A stretch of DNA of 36,127 nucleotides from Paenibacillus sp. Soil750 (GTDB lineage Bacteria; Bacillota; Bacilli; Paenibacillales; NBRC-103111). Shown piece by piece: positions 13,937 through 22,459 of this stretch. The notes beneath the pieces are model-generated. The model made no database searches. It was not told the origin of the DNA and saw nothing but the letters and a program-made list of their open reading frames with translations. How positions within the stretch are numbered: position 1 is the first letter of the stretch; every line of letters starts with the position of its first letter. The DNA is taken from contig NZ_LMSD01000012.1 in NCBI RefSeq assembly GCF_001428045.1, forward strand, positions 722,607-758,733. The letters are read 5' to 3'. The translations under genes were made by a program, and so were the position numbers.

Positions 13937-15775
13937 TCACGAATTGTTATACGATTTGTGAAAAGGAATTCTCACCGAAACGACTGTTCCCTGCTTAGGA
14001 AAGGAGTGGATGTCGATGCCATACCCTTTTCCGTAATAAAGCACTAACCGATGATGAACGTTAGTGAGTCCAAGCGATTCATATGATTTCATTCCCTGCT
14101 CTATCTGATTCGTAATGGTTGCCAACTGTTGTTTCAGGTTGCGTAAAATGGTTTCATCCATACCTACACCATTGTCCGCAATCTCGATAATCAGGTCATT
14201 ACCGTCGGGATATGCACTGACAAGCACAGCAGCCTTTCCGTTACGGGGTTCAACCGCATATTTCACCGCATTCTCGACAATGGGCTGTAAAGACAGCTTG
14301 ATAATAGGTGTTAGCAAATACTTCTCATCCACATAAACTTTGCTTTCGAAATGTTTGGTAAAACGTATATGAATGATCTCCAGGTATTTCTTAAGCTTCT
14401 CCAGCTCCTCCTCAAGACTAATCTCCTTCGGCTCCAACCTTGCGGTAAATCGATATAAGGATGCTAAATTTTCTGCCATTTTCTCTATCCTAGGAACTCC
14501 CTCCAAGAACGCGATACTCTTGATGATATCCAAGGTATTGTACAAGAGGTGAGGGTTGATTTGATTTTGAAGTGCTTGAATCGTCGCCTCTTTCTGAAGC
14601 AGCTGCATCTGGACCTCCTTGAGCTCCATACTGTACAGCGTATTGACAAGCTCATTCAGTCTCTCCGCCATACGATTAAAACTTACACTCAGCAGTTGTA
14701 TTTCGTCACGCCCTGGCGTAACAGGCGCCCGGACGGATAAATCACCGGTCTGCAGCTTTTCCATCGCTTTCTTCAGCTGCATCATTGGACGCGTAATCCG
14801 ATTAGCTGCAATCGGTACAGCTATGATAATAAGCAGAATGAGCAGCGCCATGACGACGATTGCGGAAATTTGAGCGATTGCCAAGCCTGTCGCCATTTCC
14901 TTCAGCGGCACTAATGCGATCGTCTTCCATCCTGTGAGGTTTGAGATGCTATAGGAAACAAGATATTCTTCCCCCCGCCATTGCTGCAGGGAGTTTGGCT
15001 CATCCAGCGTAAGCCAGGAAAGCTCCGTGTCTTCAATTGGAGATGAGAGCATATTAGAGCTAGGGTGATAGACGATTCTTCCATCTGTTGACACCATAAA
15101 GATATAACCGGTTTTGCCAATGCGCATGCTCCCGATCATATTCTTGATCTCGGTCAATCCCATTTGCAGCACAAGGCGGCCCGATATCTTTGTATTATTC
15201 ACGTCAAAAATCGGAATGGCAGCTTCAATAAGAGGAATATTGCCACCGTCCCTGTACATAGTGGGAAATATTTCTAATTTGGGGCTTGGTGGCATCTGAT
15301 ACCACGGTTGTCTTGCCAATTCGGTATCTGTTGTCGTTCCTGACGACTGCAAAACATTTCGATCCTTTGATATTAGATACATGTTCTCGATTTCTGGATA
15401 ATTAAACGCAATATACTTATTGAGAATCTCTTTGATCATAGCCTGCTTTTCGGGCCCCACCGAGGACGCATCTCGAAGCCAATCCTGAATTATGGACGAG
15501 TCCCCTATCTGCAGGAGTACACTTGAATAACGTAATACCCCTGCATTCATGGCATACGTTGATTTAGCGATTTGCTGAAAATAGATTTCCAATTGATGGT
15601 TAAGACTTTCGGTCGTGGTTTCTGCGATGTTGTAGAAATCCTGCTGGGTCGAGCGACTATAATAATAATGAGAGACATAATTCATTAACAATACTGCGAT
15701 CATGGCTATGCTGATAAAACTTAGAATGATTTTTTGTTTCAAGGACATGCGATAGAGAAAATGTTTCATGTTCAT
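13937..15775 (-). CDS. Sensor histidine kinase, YesM-like
   Basis: The 612-residue membrane protein has a helix at ~15-35, a large extracellular Cache-type sensor domain (~36-295), a second helix (~297-320), HAMP (~321-375, RITRPMMQLKKAMEKL) and a His_kinase domain with the phosphoacceptor in NQINPHLLYNTLD. The HATPase follows, with VENAVKYAVE and DNGVGMDE. This is the LytS/YesM class that works with AraC-type regulators. Its ATG overlaps the regulator stop (ATGA), so the two are coupled. It probably senses the sugar or its binding protein and controls the importer genes downstream. Confidence 0.9.
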   Translation of the reverse strand: MNMKHFLYRMSLKQKIILSFISIAMIAVLLMNYVSHYYYSRSTQQDFYNIAETTTESLNHQLEIYFQQIAKSTYAMNAGVLRYSSVLLQIGDSSIIQDWLRDASSVGPEKQAMIKEILNKYIAFNYPEIENMYLISKDRNVLQSSGTTTDTELARQPWYQMPPSPKLEIFPTMYRDGGNIPLIEAAIPIFDVNNTKISGRLVLQMGLTEIKNMIGSMRIGKTGYIFMVSTDGRIVYHPSSNMLSSPIEDTELSWLTLDEPNSLQQWRGEEYLVSYSISNLTGWKTIALVPLKEMATGLAIAQISAIVVMALLILLIIIAVPIAANRITRPMMQLKKAMEKLQTGDLSVRAPVTPGRDEIQLLSVSFNRMAERLNELVNTLYSMELKEVQMQLLQKEATIQALQNQINPHLLYNTLDIIKSIAFLEGVPRIEKMAENLASLYRFTARLEPKEISLEEELEKLKKYLEIIHIRFTKHFESKVYVDEKYLLTPIIKLSLQPIVENAVKYAVEPRNGKAAVLVSAYPDGNDLIIEIADNGVGMDETILRNLKQQLATITNQIEQGMKSYESLGLTNVHHRLVLYYGKGYGIDIHSFPKQGTVVSVRIPFHKSYNNS

Positions 15776-16785
15776 ATCCCCAAATTCTTCCGATATTCAT
15801 TGGGGGACATCCCCGTCATATTTTTGAAAACTCGTATAAAATAGGTTTGGCTCGAGAATCCAACTTCTTCGGCAATTGCGTATATTTTATCTTTAGAGTT
15901 TCGAAGAAGCTCCTTCGCCTTCTCCACTCGCACTTGGTTGATATAACTTATCAGCGATTCCCCGGTATATCTTTTGAAGAGGGAGCCGAAATGAGAGATG
16001 CTTAAATCTGTATACTCCGCCATTTGCGTCAGTGTGATGTCATCCTGATAATGGGCACGAATAAAATCACATGCGAATTTAATGATTTGTTTGAATTCCT
16101 TTTTATTACGTTCCGGATGGAGGAACCAGGCTTCCACCAATTTGCCCAGATGCGTTCGAATTTCTTGATCGGGAACCCCGTTGAATTGAGCTATTGTCAT
16201 ATGCTCCGCTTCAATGCTGGCCAGCAAAGAGCAGATTTTGGACTCGATAATTCTAAGCAAGCTTAAGTAAGCGCCATAGTTCAAATGCTTGATGATTTTT
16301 ATATCATCAATAAGTTTGTATATTTTTTTTATACCCTCCTTAGGGTCCAAATCATTGATCGTATCGAAATAGGTTTGGATACGAATCAAATAATGATTCA
16401 TTTTCTCAATTTCCGTTAATTTCCCCATTCCATCCAACACAGCTTCCCGCAATTCATCCCGATTGACAGGCTTAAGGAGGTACTTATTCACACCGTAACT
16501 AATTGCTCTTTGCGCATATTGAAAATTCTCATACCCGCTGATGATAATAACGGCCATCGGGATTTTGTTCTCCGAAATATTTCGAACCAATTCCAGTCCA
16601 TCCATTTCCGGCATCATAATATCCGTTATTAATACAGTTGGCCACAGTTGCTGAATCACGTGCCAAGCTTCAACGCCGTTCGTAACATCCCCTACTACTT
16701 TAATGTCATGTCCTATACTTTCTACCGCTTCGACAATAGCCGCTCTGATCCATGGTTCGTCCTCTGCCACTAGTACTTTTAACAT
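15772..16785 (-). CDS. Response regulator, YesN-like (REC + AraC DNA-binding)
   Basis: ATG 16785 is chosen over ATG 16797 because GGAGG overlaps the latter and stands five bases before the former. The 337-residue protein has a receiver domain (1-~120) with the acidic pair Glu8-Asp9, phosphorylated Asp55 in LITDIMMPEMDG and Lys in KYLLKPVN. A linker follows, then two AraC helix-turn-helices at the C-terminus (TLTQMAEYTDLSISHFGSLF and KIYAIAEEVGFSSQTYFIRV). It is the first gene of the cluster, upstream of its kinase, and probably activates the binding-protein promoter. Confidence 0.9.
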   Translation of the reverse strand: MLKVLVAEDEPWIRAAIVEAVESIGHDIKVVGDVTNGVEAWHVIQQLWPTVLITDIMMPEMDGLELVRNISENKIPMAVIIISGYENFQYAQRAISYGVNKYLLKPVNRDELREAVLDGMGKLTEIEKMNHYLIRIQTYFDTINDLDPKEGIKKIYKLIDDIKIIKHLNYGAYLSLLRIIESKICSLLASIEAEHMTIAQFNGVPDQEIRTHLGKLVEAWFLHPERNKKEFKQIIKFACDFIRAHYQDDITLTQMAEYTDLSISHFGSLFKRYTGESLISYINQVRVEKAKELLRNSKDKIYAIAEEVGFSSQTYFIRVFKNMTGMSPNEYRKNLGI

Positions 16786-16862
16786 ATGAGCCTCCATACT
16801 TTTTTTTATAAGAATAGCTTACTCTGTTCTTTCTTGGGAAGAACAAGTTCGAATATTAACTG

Positions 16863-17024
16863 TTACTCCAAGTCGAAGTCATTGATCTTACGGTGGTTGA
16901 TGATTGCTAAACGATGAAGGTATCCTTTAAAAGACTCATTTGAATACATTTCTAAATGGTTAGAAAACCTCATTTCAATAATCTCTCCATTAACAAAAAT
17001 ACAATAAGGGTAGGCAATGTTCAT
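16863..17024 (-). pseudogene. TniQ N-terminal fragment (53 codons)
   Basis: This frame reads ...SNESFKGYLHRLAIINHRK before TAA at 16863. The pattern ESxxxYLxRLAxxN is the signature near the N-terminus of TniQ/TnsD proteins; the full tniQ at 17700-18725 has ESLGSYIVRLAHANG. The frame opens at ATG 17024 after AAGGGTAGG, but this start lies in the loop of a 21-bp hairpin, so it may be accidental. The rest of a TniQ protein is missing, and the response-regulator gene of the sugar cluster begins 78 bases on. I read it as the stump of a second tniQ cut off where the sugar cluster joins. Confidence 0.5.
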
Positions 17025-17049
17025 ATTCGCCTACCCTTATTGTATTTTT
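16995..17049. terminator. Perfect 21-bp hairpin, bidirectional terminator
   Basis: The arms 16995-17015 and 17029-17049 are perfectly complementary over 21 bases with A5/T5 tails and a 13-base loop. It abuts the second repeat cluster, just as the hairpin at 9599-9642 abuts the first. Confidence 0.85.
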
Positions 17050-17290
17050 ATTCAATTTTTTGCATAAATATTTCATTCCAACGAATTATGAAATAAATAT
17101 TCCAAAGATATTTGAAACAATTCTAATTAATTATGGAATTTCACAAAATAATGTGAGTTGTAACTTGTTTTGTCGTTTTTTCAGCGCTACTTTTAATGTT
17201 ATAGCATTTAAGTTTTGGCGCTTTTTGTATTATAATTTGTCATTTGACATAAATATTGTAATATATAATGTCGTAAAACAATCAAAGAAT
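17050..17290 (+). repeat. Second cluster of TnsB-site-like repeats, including the right 33-bp copy
   Basis: CCAACGAATTATGAAATAA (17078-) and CCAAAGATATTTGAAACAA (17102-17120) resemble the repeats of the 9637-9901 array in the same orientation. Bases 17117-17149 are the second copy of the 33-bp block. Further on, TTTGTCATTTGACA is an inverted repeat, and TGTCGTTTTTTCAG resembles the TGTTGTTTCAG motif near 9999. This gene-free stretch lies just downstream of the tniQ unit and may be an end of the element. Confidence 0.4.
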
Positions 17291-17295
17291 GCAAA

Positions 17296-17327
17296 AAAAT
17301 CACGATACCCAAATGGCTCGTGATTTT
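17296..17327 (-). terminator. Terminator of the tniQ unit
   Basis: AAAATCACGA pairs with TCGTGATTTT across a 12-base loop, with an A-rich flank that reads as a T tract on the minus strand. It lies 18 bases beyond the stop of the 91-aa gene. Confidence 0.75.
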
Positions 17328-17344
17328 CTTATTAACATTAATAT

Positions 17345-17620
17345 TTATATGTTTCTTTTATAGATAGTTTTTCCATCTGAATCAATAAATGGTACTATTC
17401 TTTCTTTTTGTTTCACTTTGTATTTATCTTGAAACCAATTTATTATTTCAGGACTATTAACTGCGAATTCAATAATTCCCCCTGCCAATTGTGTCTTATT
17501 TATGTCACATACTACGGCAAGCAATTGCAATTTTTTATGTACATCGCGACTAATTGATGGCAAGACTTTGTGCTTTGTCTCGGATAGGTGATTACTTTCT
17601 TGCTCAATATTTATTGACAT
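17345..17620 (-). CDS. Small protein (91 aa), ribbon-helix-helix-like, downstream of tniQ
   Basis: ATG 17620 follows GGAG at nine bases. After a polar start, residues ~24-60 read PSISRDVHKKLQLLAVVCDI then NKTQLAGGIIEFAV. A strand followed by two helices of this kind fits a ribbon-helix-helix DNA-binding fold (predicted from the pattern only). The C-terminal third is basic (KYKVKQKERIVPF) and ends with KRNI. It lies 79 bases downstream of tniQ on the same strand, ahead of a terminator. Its place suggests either an accessory DNA-binding factor of the Tn7-like element or a regulator of tniQ. I do not recognise a named family. Confidence 0.55.
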   Translation of the reverse strand: MSINIEQESNHLSETKHKVLPSISRDVHKKLQLLAVVCDINKTQLAGGIIEFAVNSPEIINWFQDKYKVKQKERIVPFIDSDGKTIYKRNI

Positions 17621-17699
17621 TTAACATCACTCCAATTGATGCAAAATAATTCTGATGTATCTTACAACAAATACTGACGTTATCAAGTTTAATTGGTTT

Positions 17700-18725
17700 T
17701 TAACTACGTAATCTATTAACATATTCTTGAATCATTTCTGTTCTAACCATAACAAATATTTTCATTTTGTCCAATGAAAACATGAACCCATCCTCACAAA
17801 ATTCTTCATAAACATATGGAAAGAAACAAAGTGTAATAGCATTATTCTTTTTACTAGATAACATTGCTCGCATCTTTTCAAGGTTATATTTATTTAAAAA
17901 ATCTAAGAAGTTACTTGGCCAGTTATCAAACAACCTCAAAACTAGCTTTATATGGAAATGTAACTCTTGATTTCTCATAGCTCTTAAAATACTTCCGCTC
18001 CATGTCCTATTATCCGTATCATTTTGTGATTGAGTAAAGAACTGACCAATTAAAAATATGACTAGATTCAGAAAATCAAATAAATCAAACTCACTCGATT
18101 TTTCCTTCAAATTTATATACTCATTAAAATACAACTCAATATAATTTGAAAGTTGGATCTCATCTTTGGCAACTATTAGCGGTTTAATTTGTGAAAAATC
18201 ATAACCACAAATACAGTATTTTTTTGAAATGTTATCCCAGTGTAGTAAACTTGAACATTTTGGACATGCATCAACTAGTAGACAATTATGTATCGTACAA
18301 ATGGTAACAAGGTTAATATCCCATAATTTACGACCGTATACTTTAGGTTCTTTTAAACATTCCGGGCAAATCTTTCTTTTTTTATTGTGAAGTGCGTATT
18401 CTGGAATTTCACGGTCAAGCGCATTAAATGTTAATTCTAAAAGCTGTTCTTTTGGTACTTTTCCTAAAGTACTGAGTTTTTTAAAATTCCACTTTGTTGT
18501 ATCAATCGTATTTAATCTTATTAATACGGTATTGCTTGAAAATCCCGTTATTAATCCAGCTTCTTTGCATAATACTTTCGATGACGAATATCCATTTGCA
18601 TGAGCTAATCTTACAATGTAACTCCCTAGGCTTTCATCACTAAATGGAAAAGGTCGTTTTGGTAATGATATTAAACTTTCTATCAAAACATTTTCATCGT
18701 TTATATTTTGTGAATATTTATTCAT
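17700..18725 (-). CDS. tniQ: TniQ/TnsD-family target-selection protein of a Tn7-like transposon
   Basis: The 341-residue protein begins with the TniQ signature: RPFPFSDESLGSYIVRLAHANG (given as its parts FPFSDESLGSYI and VRLAHANG). A zinc-binding region has KICPECLKE, TICTIHNCLLV, DACPKCSSLLHW and YCICGYD. TniQ proteins choose the insertion site for the TnsB transposase and TnsC ATPase. None of tnsA, tnsB, tnsC, a CRISPR array or Cas12k is in the window, so this is a remnant or acts with machinery elsewhere. The start ATG 18725 has only a distant GGGAG; I found no better one. At 341 residues it is close to the short TniQ class rather than full-length TnsD. Confidence 0.75.
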   Translation of the reverse strand: MNKYSQNINDENVLIESLISLPKRPFPFSDESLGSYIVRLAHANGYSSSKVLCKEAGLITGFSSNTVLIRLNTIDTTKWNFKKLSTLGKVPKEQLLELTFNALDREIPEYALHNKKRKICPECLKEPKVYGRKLWDINLVTICTIHNCLLVDACPKCSSLLHWDNISKKYCICGYDFSQIKPLIVAKDEIQLSNYIELYFNEYINLKEKSSEFDLFDFLNLVIFLIGQFFTQSQNDTDNRTWSGSILRAMRNQELHFHIKLVLRLFDNWPSNFLDFLNKYNLEKMRAMLSSKKNNAITLCFFPYVYEEFCEDGFMFSLDKMKIFVMVRTEMIQEYVNRLRS

Positions 18726-19499
18726 AATTGAGTAAGTTTCTATAGTAGCAATAATCTCTCCCTAACAAACGATACAATACTAATCATACCTCTCTCACAA
18801 AGATTTACTTCAACATTCCAATTTAACTAACAATGATATCCATATTTATTAACTATGATTCCCAAATTATTATAATTATAAACACTACTCTTAACATGAT
18901 TTATTCGGAGTATCTTAAAAAGTTGGTAGAATACCTTATACAATAACATTAACACGCTAAGCCGCGATATCTCCACGACAACTTAGCGCTATTTCTATGT
19001 AACAACTTGAGTAAGGGTTTCTAGCGGAACATCCTTGAAGTATGTTTGTACCATTTATACTGTTTTACTTATTGTTCACTTCCTATTGAGGTTGTGAACA
19101 CGAAGCAAGGTAAATACGCGTTCAGCACCAAAGAGAAAATATTATTGTTTCCATTTAGTTTCAGTTCCGAACCAGTTTTATCACTTTCTCTGCCTTGCTA
19201 AAACATCATTCTTGAGATTAGACGCAAGGTCAAATTTTGTTACTGGAGCACTTTTTTTCCTACACTATGCTTATGTTCAATCTAAATTTACTTTCACTTA
19301 ATATCTGTTCTTCATCCAGCCTCAGTATAACTTTGGAGCTTTTAATTAAATAATTTAGAGTTATTTCAATAATCATGATTCCATAACAAGTTAACAGAAT
19401 GAAATGAATATTAATAAAATCACATTGTTACCACCTTTTTAATTAATTAAAATTTAAGTGTAAGTACCTAAATAAAAAGGAGGGTACGTTAGGAGCACT
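18726..19499. other. Gene-free AT-rich region between tniQ and the GH39 gene
   Basis: No open frame here looks coding. It contains an inverted repeat CGCTAAG / CTTAGCG (about 18955-18989), which could be a terminator for transcription entering from either side, and long A/T runs with repeated TTAATTAA near 19340 and 19440. The rightmost part carries the promoter region of the GH39 gene. No tnsC or tnsB remnant is visible. Confidence 0.5.
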
Positions 19500-19513
19500 T
19501 GCAAGCGATTACA
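19500..19513 (+). promoter_or_regulatory. Candidate cre (CcpA) site upstream of the GH39 gene
   Basis: TGCAAGCGATTACA matches the catabolite-responsive element TGWAANCGNTNWCA at all but the third base. It lies 64 bases before the gene start, a plausible place for glucose repression of a polysaccharide-degrading enzyme. Confidence 0.5.
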
Positions 19514-19577
19514 TTTTAAGGTGTTCTTTAGTTCCTGTAACTCCCCATTATCAAAAATCTAAGAAAGAAGGTTGAAA

Positions 19578-22082
19578 ATGTATATTCTGCAGTTGAGGAG
19601 AAATGTGGTTGTTATTTTAATTCTTTCATTAGTATTCGCCTTATTTGATTGGAGTCTTAATTCATCTAAGGTAAATGCGGCAAACACCGCCGTTTCCATT
19701 ACATCCAATTACGCAACAAATGCCGGGAACTACGATAAAACAAAATTATTAAATGTAGCTCGTGGTGGACATCTGACGAATAAGAATCTACACTGGCTTC
19801 CCTCTTATTATGATATGATGGCTGCCGATGGCATTGATATGATGCGGATTGATTGGGTACTGTCCGATCAATTCTACCATCTAGTTTCGCGTAATGGGTC
19901 CGGCCAATTAGTTTACGATTTTACAATGCTTGATGCTGTTGTTTTGCCTCTAGTACAAAAAGGTATTAAACCGTTTATGTGCTTGGCGTATCTTCCAAGC
20001 GTAATTGGCGGGTCAGGTGTCTCCGGAGTAGGATATCCAACAAACTTGAGCGAGTATCAAGCCATCGTGCAAGCAGTTGTTCAGCATTACGTAAACCTCG
20101 GTTATACAGGTTGGTATTGGGAGTCTCATAATGAAGCGGATGCTAGCGTAGGTGGAGGTCTATCGGCAACCCAAATTAATACCATGTATCAATATTTTGC
20201 TACTGGCGTTCGTGCTGTTGACTCGACAGCCAAGATCGGAGGGGCAGGATTTGCAAACAATAAAGCTACAAATACCAAAATAATTGGATTTATGGATTTT
20301 ATTCAAGCAAATCCGACTATACCGTTTGATTATCTATCGGTCCATCAATATGGAGGGGCTGATTTTAATGACTCATTGAATGCTATGTTTACAAGCAGAG
20401 GCATTCCTCAAAAAGATATCATATATTCTGAGTGGAATTACGATTATACATCCGGTACAGCAGGCTCGGTAAAGGATACCAATATTAATGCAGCATATAT
20501 GGCCAAGAGAATGTACAGCGCAATCTTACGTCCGGAACTGAAGAAAGTCATGTTCTTTACACCTGCTGATGCACTCTCCACTACAGATCTATTCTTTGGT
20601 GACTCCGGTATCTATACGCTTGATGGACATCGCAAGTCTGGCGCCAATACCTTTAACATGTACAGCAAGTTGGAGCCTACAATATTAACTAGTACTTTGG
20701 CTGGTACGGGAACAAGTACCCGTGATACTTATGGAATAGTTACTAAGGATCCTGTTACCAAGGAAGTTTCTATGCTCCTGTGGAATTATACAGCTACTCC
20801 AGCAGATATGACAATTAGCTTGAGTAACTTACCTTATCTTGCTGATGCTACCAATATTAAAGTTAATAAAACATTGGTAGATAGTACAAACGGAAACTAT
20901 TATGCTGATTACGCTTCTGGATACAGAGGAACACAAGTAGGTCCAAATGAAAATCCTGGACTTAAGGAAAGCTCAATCTTATCCTCTAGTTCAACTTTTT
21001 CAAGAATCGAGACATTGCCCGCAAATAGCGTTATGCAAATAACACTATCACCTACAACTAGTGCTCCTACTGCTGGTCCGGTTGATACACTTGCACCCTT
21101 ACCTCCATGCAACCTTGCAGCATCAAAACCAGTTGTAACAAGTTCCTCATTAGAGTCACCAACAACAGGGTGGCAAAAATCATTATTAACAGACGGTATC
21201 AATTACTCGTTTGAAATGGCTGATGTTGGCAACACAAACATGGGATGGACGAGCAATCCTGGCTATACAGATCCTAACCATACGGAATGGGCATATGTCG
21301 ATTTAGGAACATCCACGACAGTAAATAAAATCGTGCTGTATGCTAGAAACGATGTTTCAAATGATGGAAAAGCATTTCCTGTTGACTTTAAAATACAAGG
21401 ATCAACGGATGCTACCAATTGGACTGATTTGGTGACGAAAACAAATTTTAATTCAGCTAATCCGGTCAATTGGCAACAACCATTTTCATTTACAAGCGGC
21501 AGCTATCGTTATGTACGAGTAAATGCTACAAAACTTTCAAGTGTAGGTGGCAGTTATAAAATGCAGCTAGCTGAGTTTCAAGTTTATAATACAAATCTCA
21601 GCGGTTGTGCATCTACTACTCCTCTCAATTTGGCATTAAATAAAAGCGTTTCCGCTACAAGCAGTGTAGAAAACTACGGATGGTTGAAAACCAAAATAAA
21701 TGATGGACTGCGAGGCAGCACATCAAGTACAGCACGTGGTTGGTCAAGTGCTTTAGGGGTAACTACAAACCATACTGAATCCGTAACAATCGACTTAGGA
21801 ACAGTGAATTCCATCAGTAAAGTCGATTTGTATCCAAGAAACGACAGCGGGCAAATAGGAAGCTATTTTCCTATAGACTTCACAATTCAAGTATCTTCAA
21901 ATGGAACAACCTGGACAACAGTCGTCAGCAAAACTAATTACACGAAACCAACAACAGGCAGTGTTCAAAGCTTCACCTTCGCAACTGTAAATGCTCGATA
22001 TGTAAAAGTAGAGAGTACTAACCTAAGGGTTGAGGACGGTTTAAACTATATGATGCAAATTCCAGAAATGGAAGTCTATTAA
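19578..22082 (+). CDS. Secreted GH39-like glycosidase with two CBM32 (F5/8 type C) domains
   Basis: ATG 19578 is used, six bases after GAAGG; the TTG at 19572 abuts that site. The 834-residue product has a signal peptide with probable cleavage after NAANTA/VNAA (~35). A (beta/alpha)8 catalytic domain (~40-400) shows the acid/base Glu186 in SHNEAD and the nucleophile Glu285 in YSEWNYD, the GH39 arrangement of beta-xylosidases and related enzymes. A beta-sandwich part and a Thr/Pro linker follow. Two discoidin-like domains then start at NLAASKPVVTSSS (~512) and NLALNKSVSATSS (~692), and each has the W..DLG..V.KI.LY.RND core of CBM32. It acts outside the cell; the exact sugar is not readable. 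It is a single-gene unit with a cre-like site upstream and a terminator downstream. Confidence 0.85.
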   Translation: MYILQLRRNVVVILILSLVFALFDWSLNSSKVNAANTAVSITSNYATNAGNYDKTKLLNVARGGHLTNKNLHWLPSYYDMMAADGIDMMRIDWVLSDQFYHLVSRNGSGQLVYDFTMLDAVVLPLVQKGIKPFMCLAYLPSVIGGSGVSGVGYPTNLSEYQAIVQAVVQHYVNLGYTGWYWESHNEADASVGGGLSATQINTMYQYFATGVRAVDSTAKIGGAGFANNKATNTKIIGFMDFIQANPTIPFDYLSVHQYGGADFNDSLNAMFTSRGIPQKDIIYSEWNYDYTSGTAGSVKDTNINAAYMAKRMYSAILRPELKKVMFFTPADALSTTDLFFGDSGIYTLDGHRKSGANTFNMYSKLEPTILTSTLAGTGTSTRDTYGIVTKDPVTKEVSMLLWNYTATPADMTISLSNLPYLADATNIKVNKTLVDSTNGNYYADYASGYRGTQVGPNENPGLKESSILSSSSTFSRIETLPANSVMQITLSPTTSAPTAGPVDTLAPLPPCNLAASKPVVTSSSLESPTTGWQKSLLTDGINYSFEMADVGNTNMGWTSNPGYTDPNHTEWAYVDLGTSTTVNKIVLYARNDVSNDGKAFPVDFKIQGSTDATNWTDLVTKTNFNSANPVNWQQPFSFTSGSYRYVRVNATKLSSVGGSYKMQLAEFQVYNTNLSGCASTTPLNLALNKSVSATSSVENYGWLKTKINDGLRGSTSSTARGWSSALGVTTNHTESVTIDLGTVNSISKVDLYPRNDSGQIGSYFPIDFTIQVSSNGTTWTTVVSKTNYTKPTTGSVQSFTFATVNARYVKVESTNLRVEDGLNYMMQIPEMEVY

Positions 22083-22088
22083 TTGAAC

Positions 22089-22127
22089 AAAGGCGATCAT
22101 TCCTCATACTGGAATGGTCGCCTTTTT
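22089..22127 (+). terminator. Terminator of the GH39 gene
   Basis: AAAGGCGATCATTCC pairs with GGAATGGTCGCCTTT (one G-T pair) over a seven-base loop, followed by T5, six bases after the stop codon. Confidence 0.9.
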
Positions 22128-22174
22128 CTATGTCTCTTGCTGAATGAAATCTCAGATCTCAATGACATAATGAA

Positions 22175-22378
22175 TTACCCTTGATTACTAAAATAGTGCT
22201 GCAATTGTAAAGCAAGCTCATCGTCCGAAAGTGGATTACGATGTGTGTTTTCCAAGTAAATATATTTCTCCGTTTCTGGCATGAGGTATTCTTTGTACCA
22301 GTGGAACAAGTCTGGACTATCCCCCTTCATGCGCAGGAATCGACGGAGTGTATCTACATTATTTACAGTACTTGCCAT
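22175..22378 (-). CDS. Small hypothetical protein (67 aa) downstream of the yesN-like gene
   Basis: The frame from ATG 22378 gives a hydrophilic protein with FLRMKGDSPDLFHWYKEYLM and a helical end DDELALQLQHYFSNQG. No ribosome site stands before ATG 22378. The frame stays open upstream through ESFYRADWLTN to an in-frame TAG at about 22412, with AGGAG at that point. It could therefore be a real small gene with an unusual start, or the tail of a longer gene cut off by that stop. I do not recognise a family. It is 81 bases past the response-regulator stop on the same strand. Confidence 0.45.
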   Translation of the reverse strand: MASTVNNVDTLRRFLRMKGDSPDLFHWYKEYLMPETEKYIYLENTHRNPLSDDELALQLQHYFSNQG

Positions 22379-22459
22379 ATTCGTTAGCCAATCGGCACGA
22401 TAGAAACTCTCCTATTGTCGTGTTCAGCTACATGAAGCGCTAGCGGTCAGGTGCAATTA

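Noticed and set aside
9637..18725. CRISPR-associated transposon (TniQ plus repeats)
   Set aside because: The repeats are degenerate, unevenly spaced and lack spacer-like regularity. No Cas12k, Cascade, TnsB or TnsC genes are present.
18955..18989. CGCTAAG/CTTAGCG inverted repeat as a transposon end
   Set aside because: The arms are only 7 bases, no partner copy or target duplication was found, and a simple hairpin explains it.
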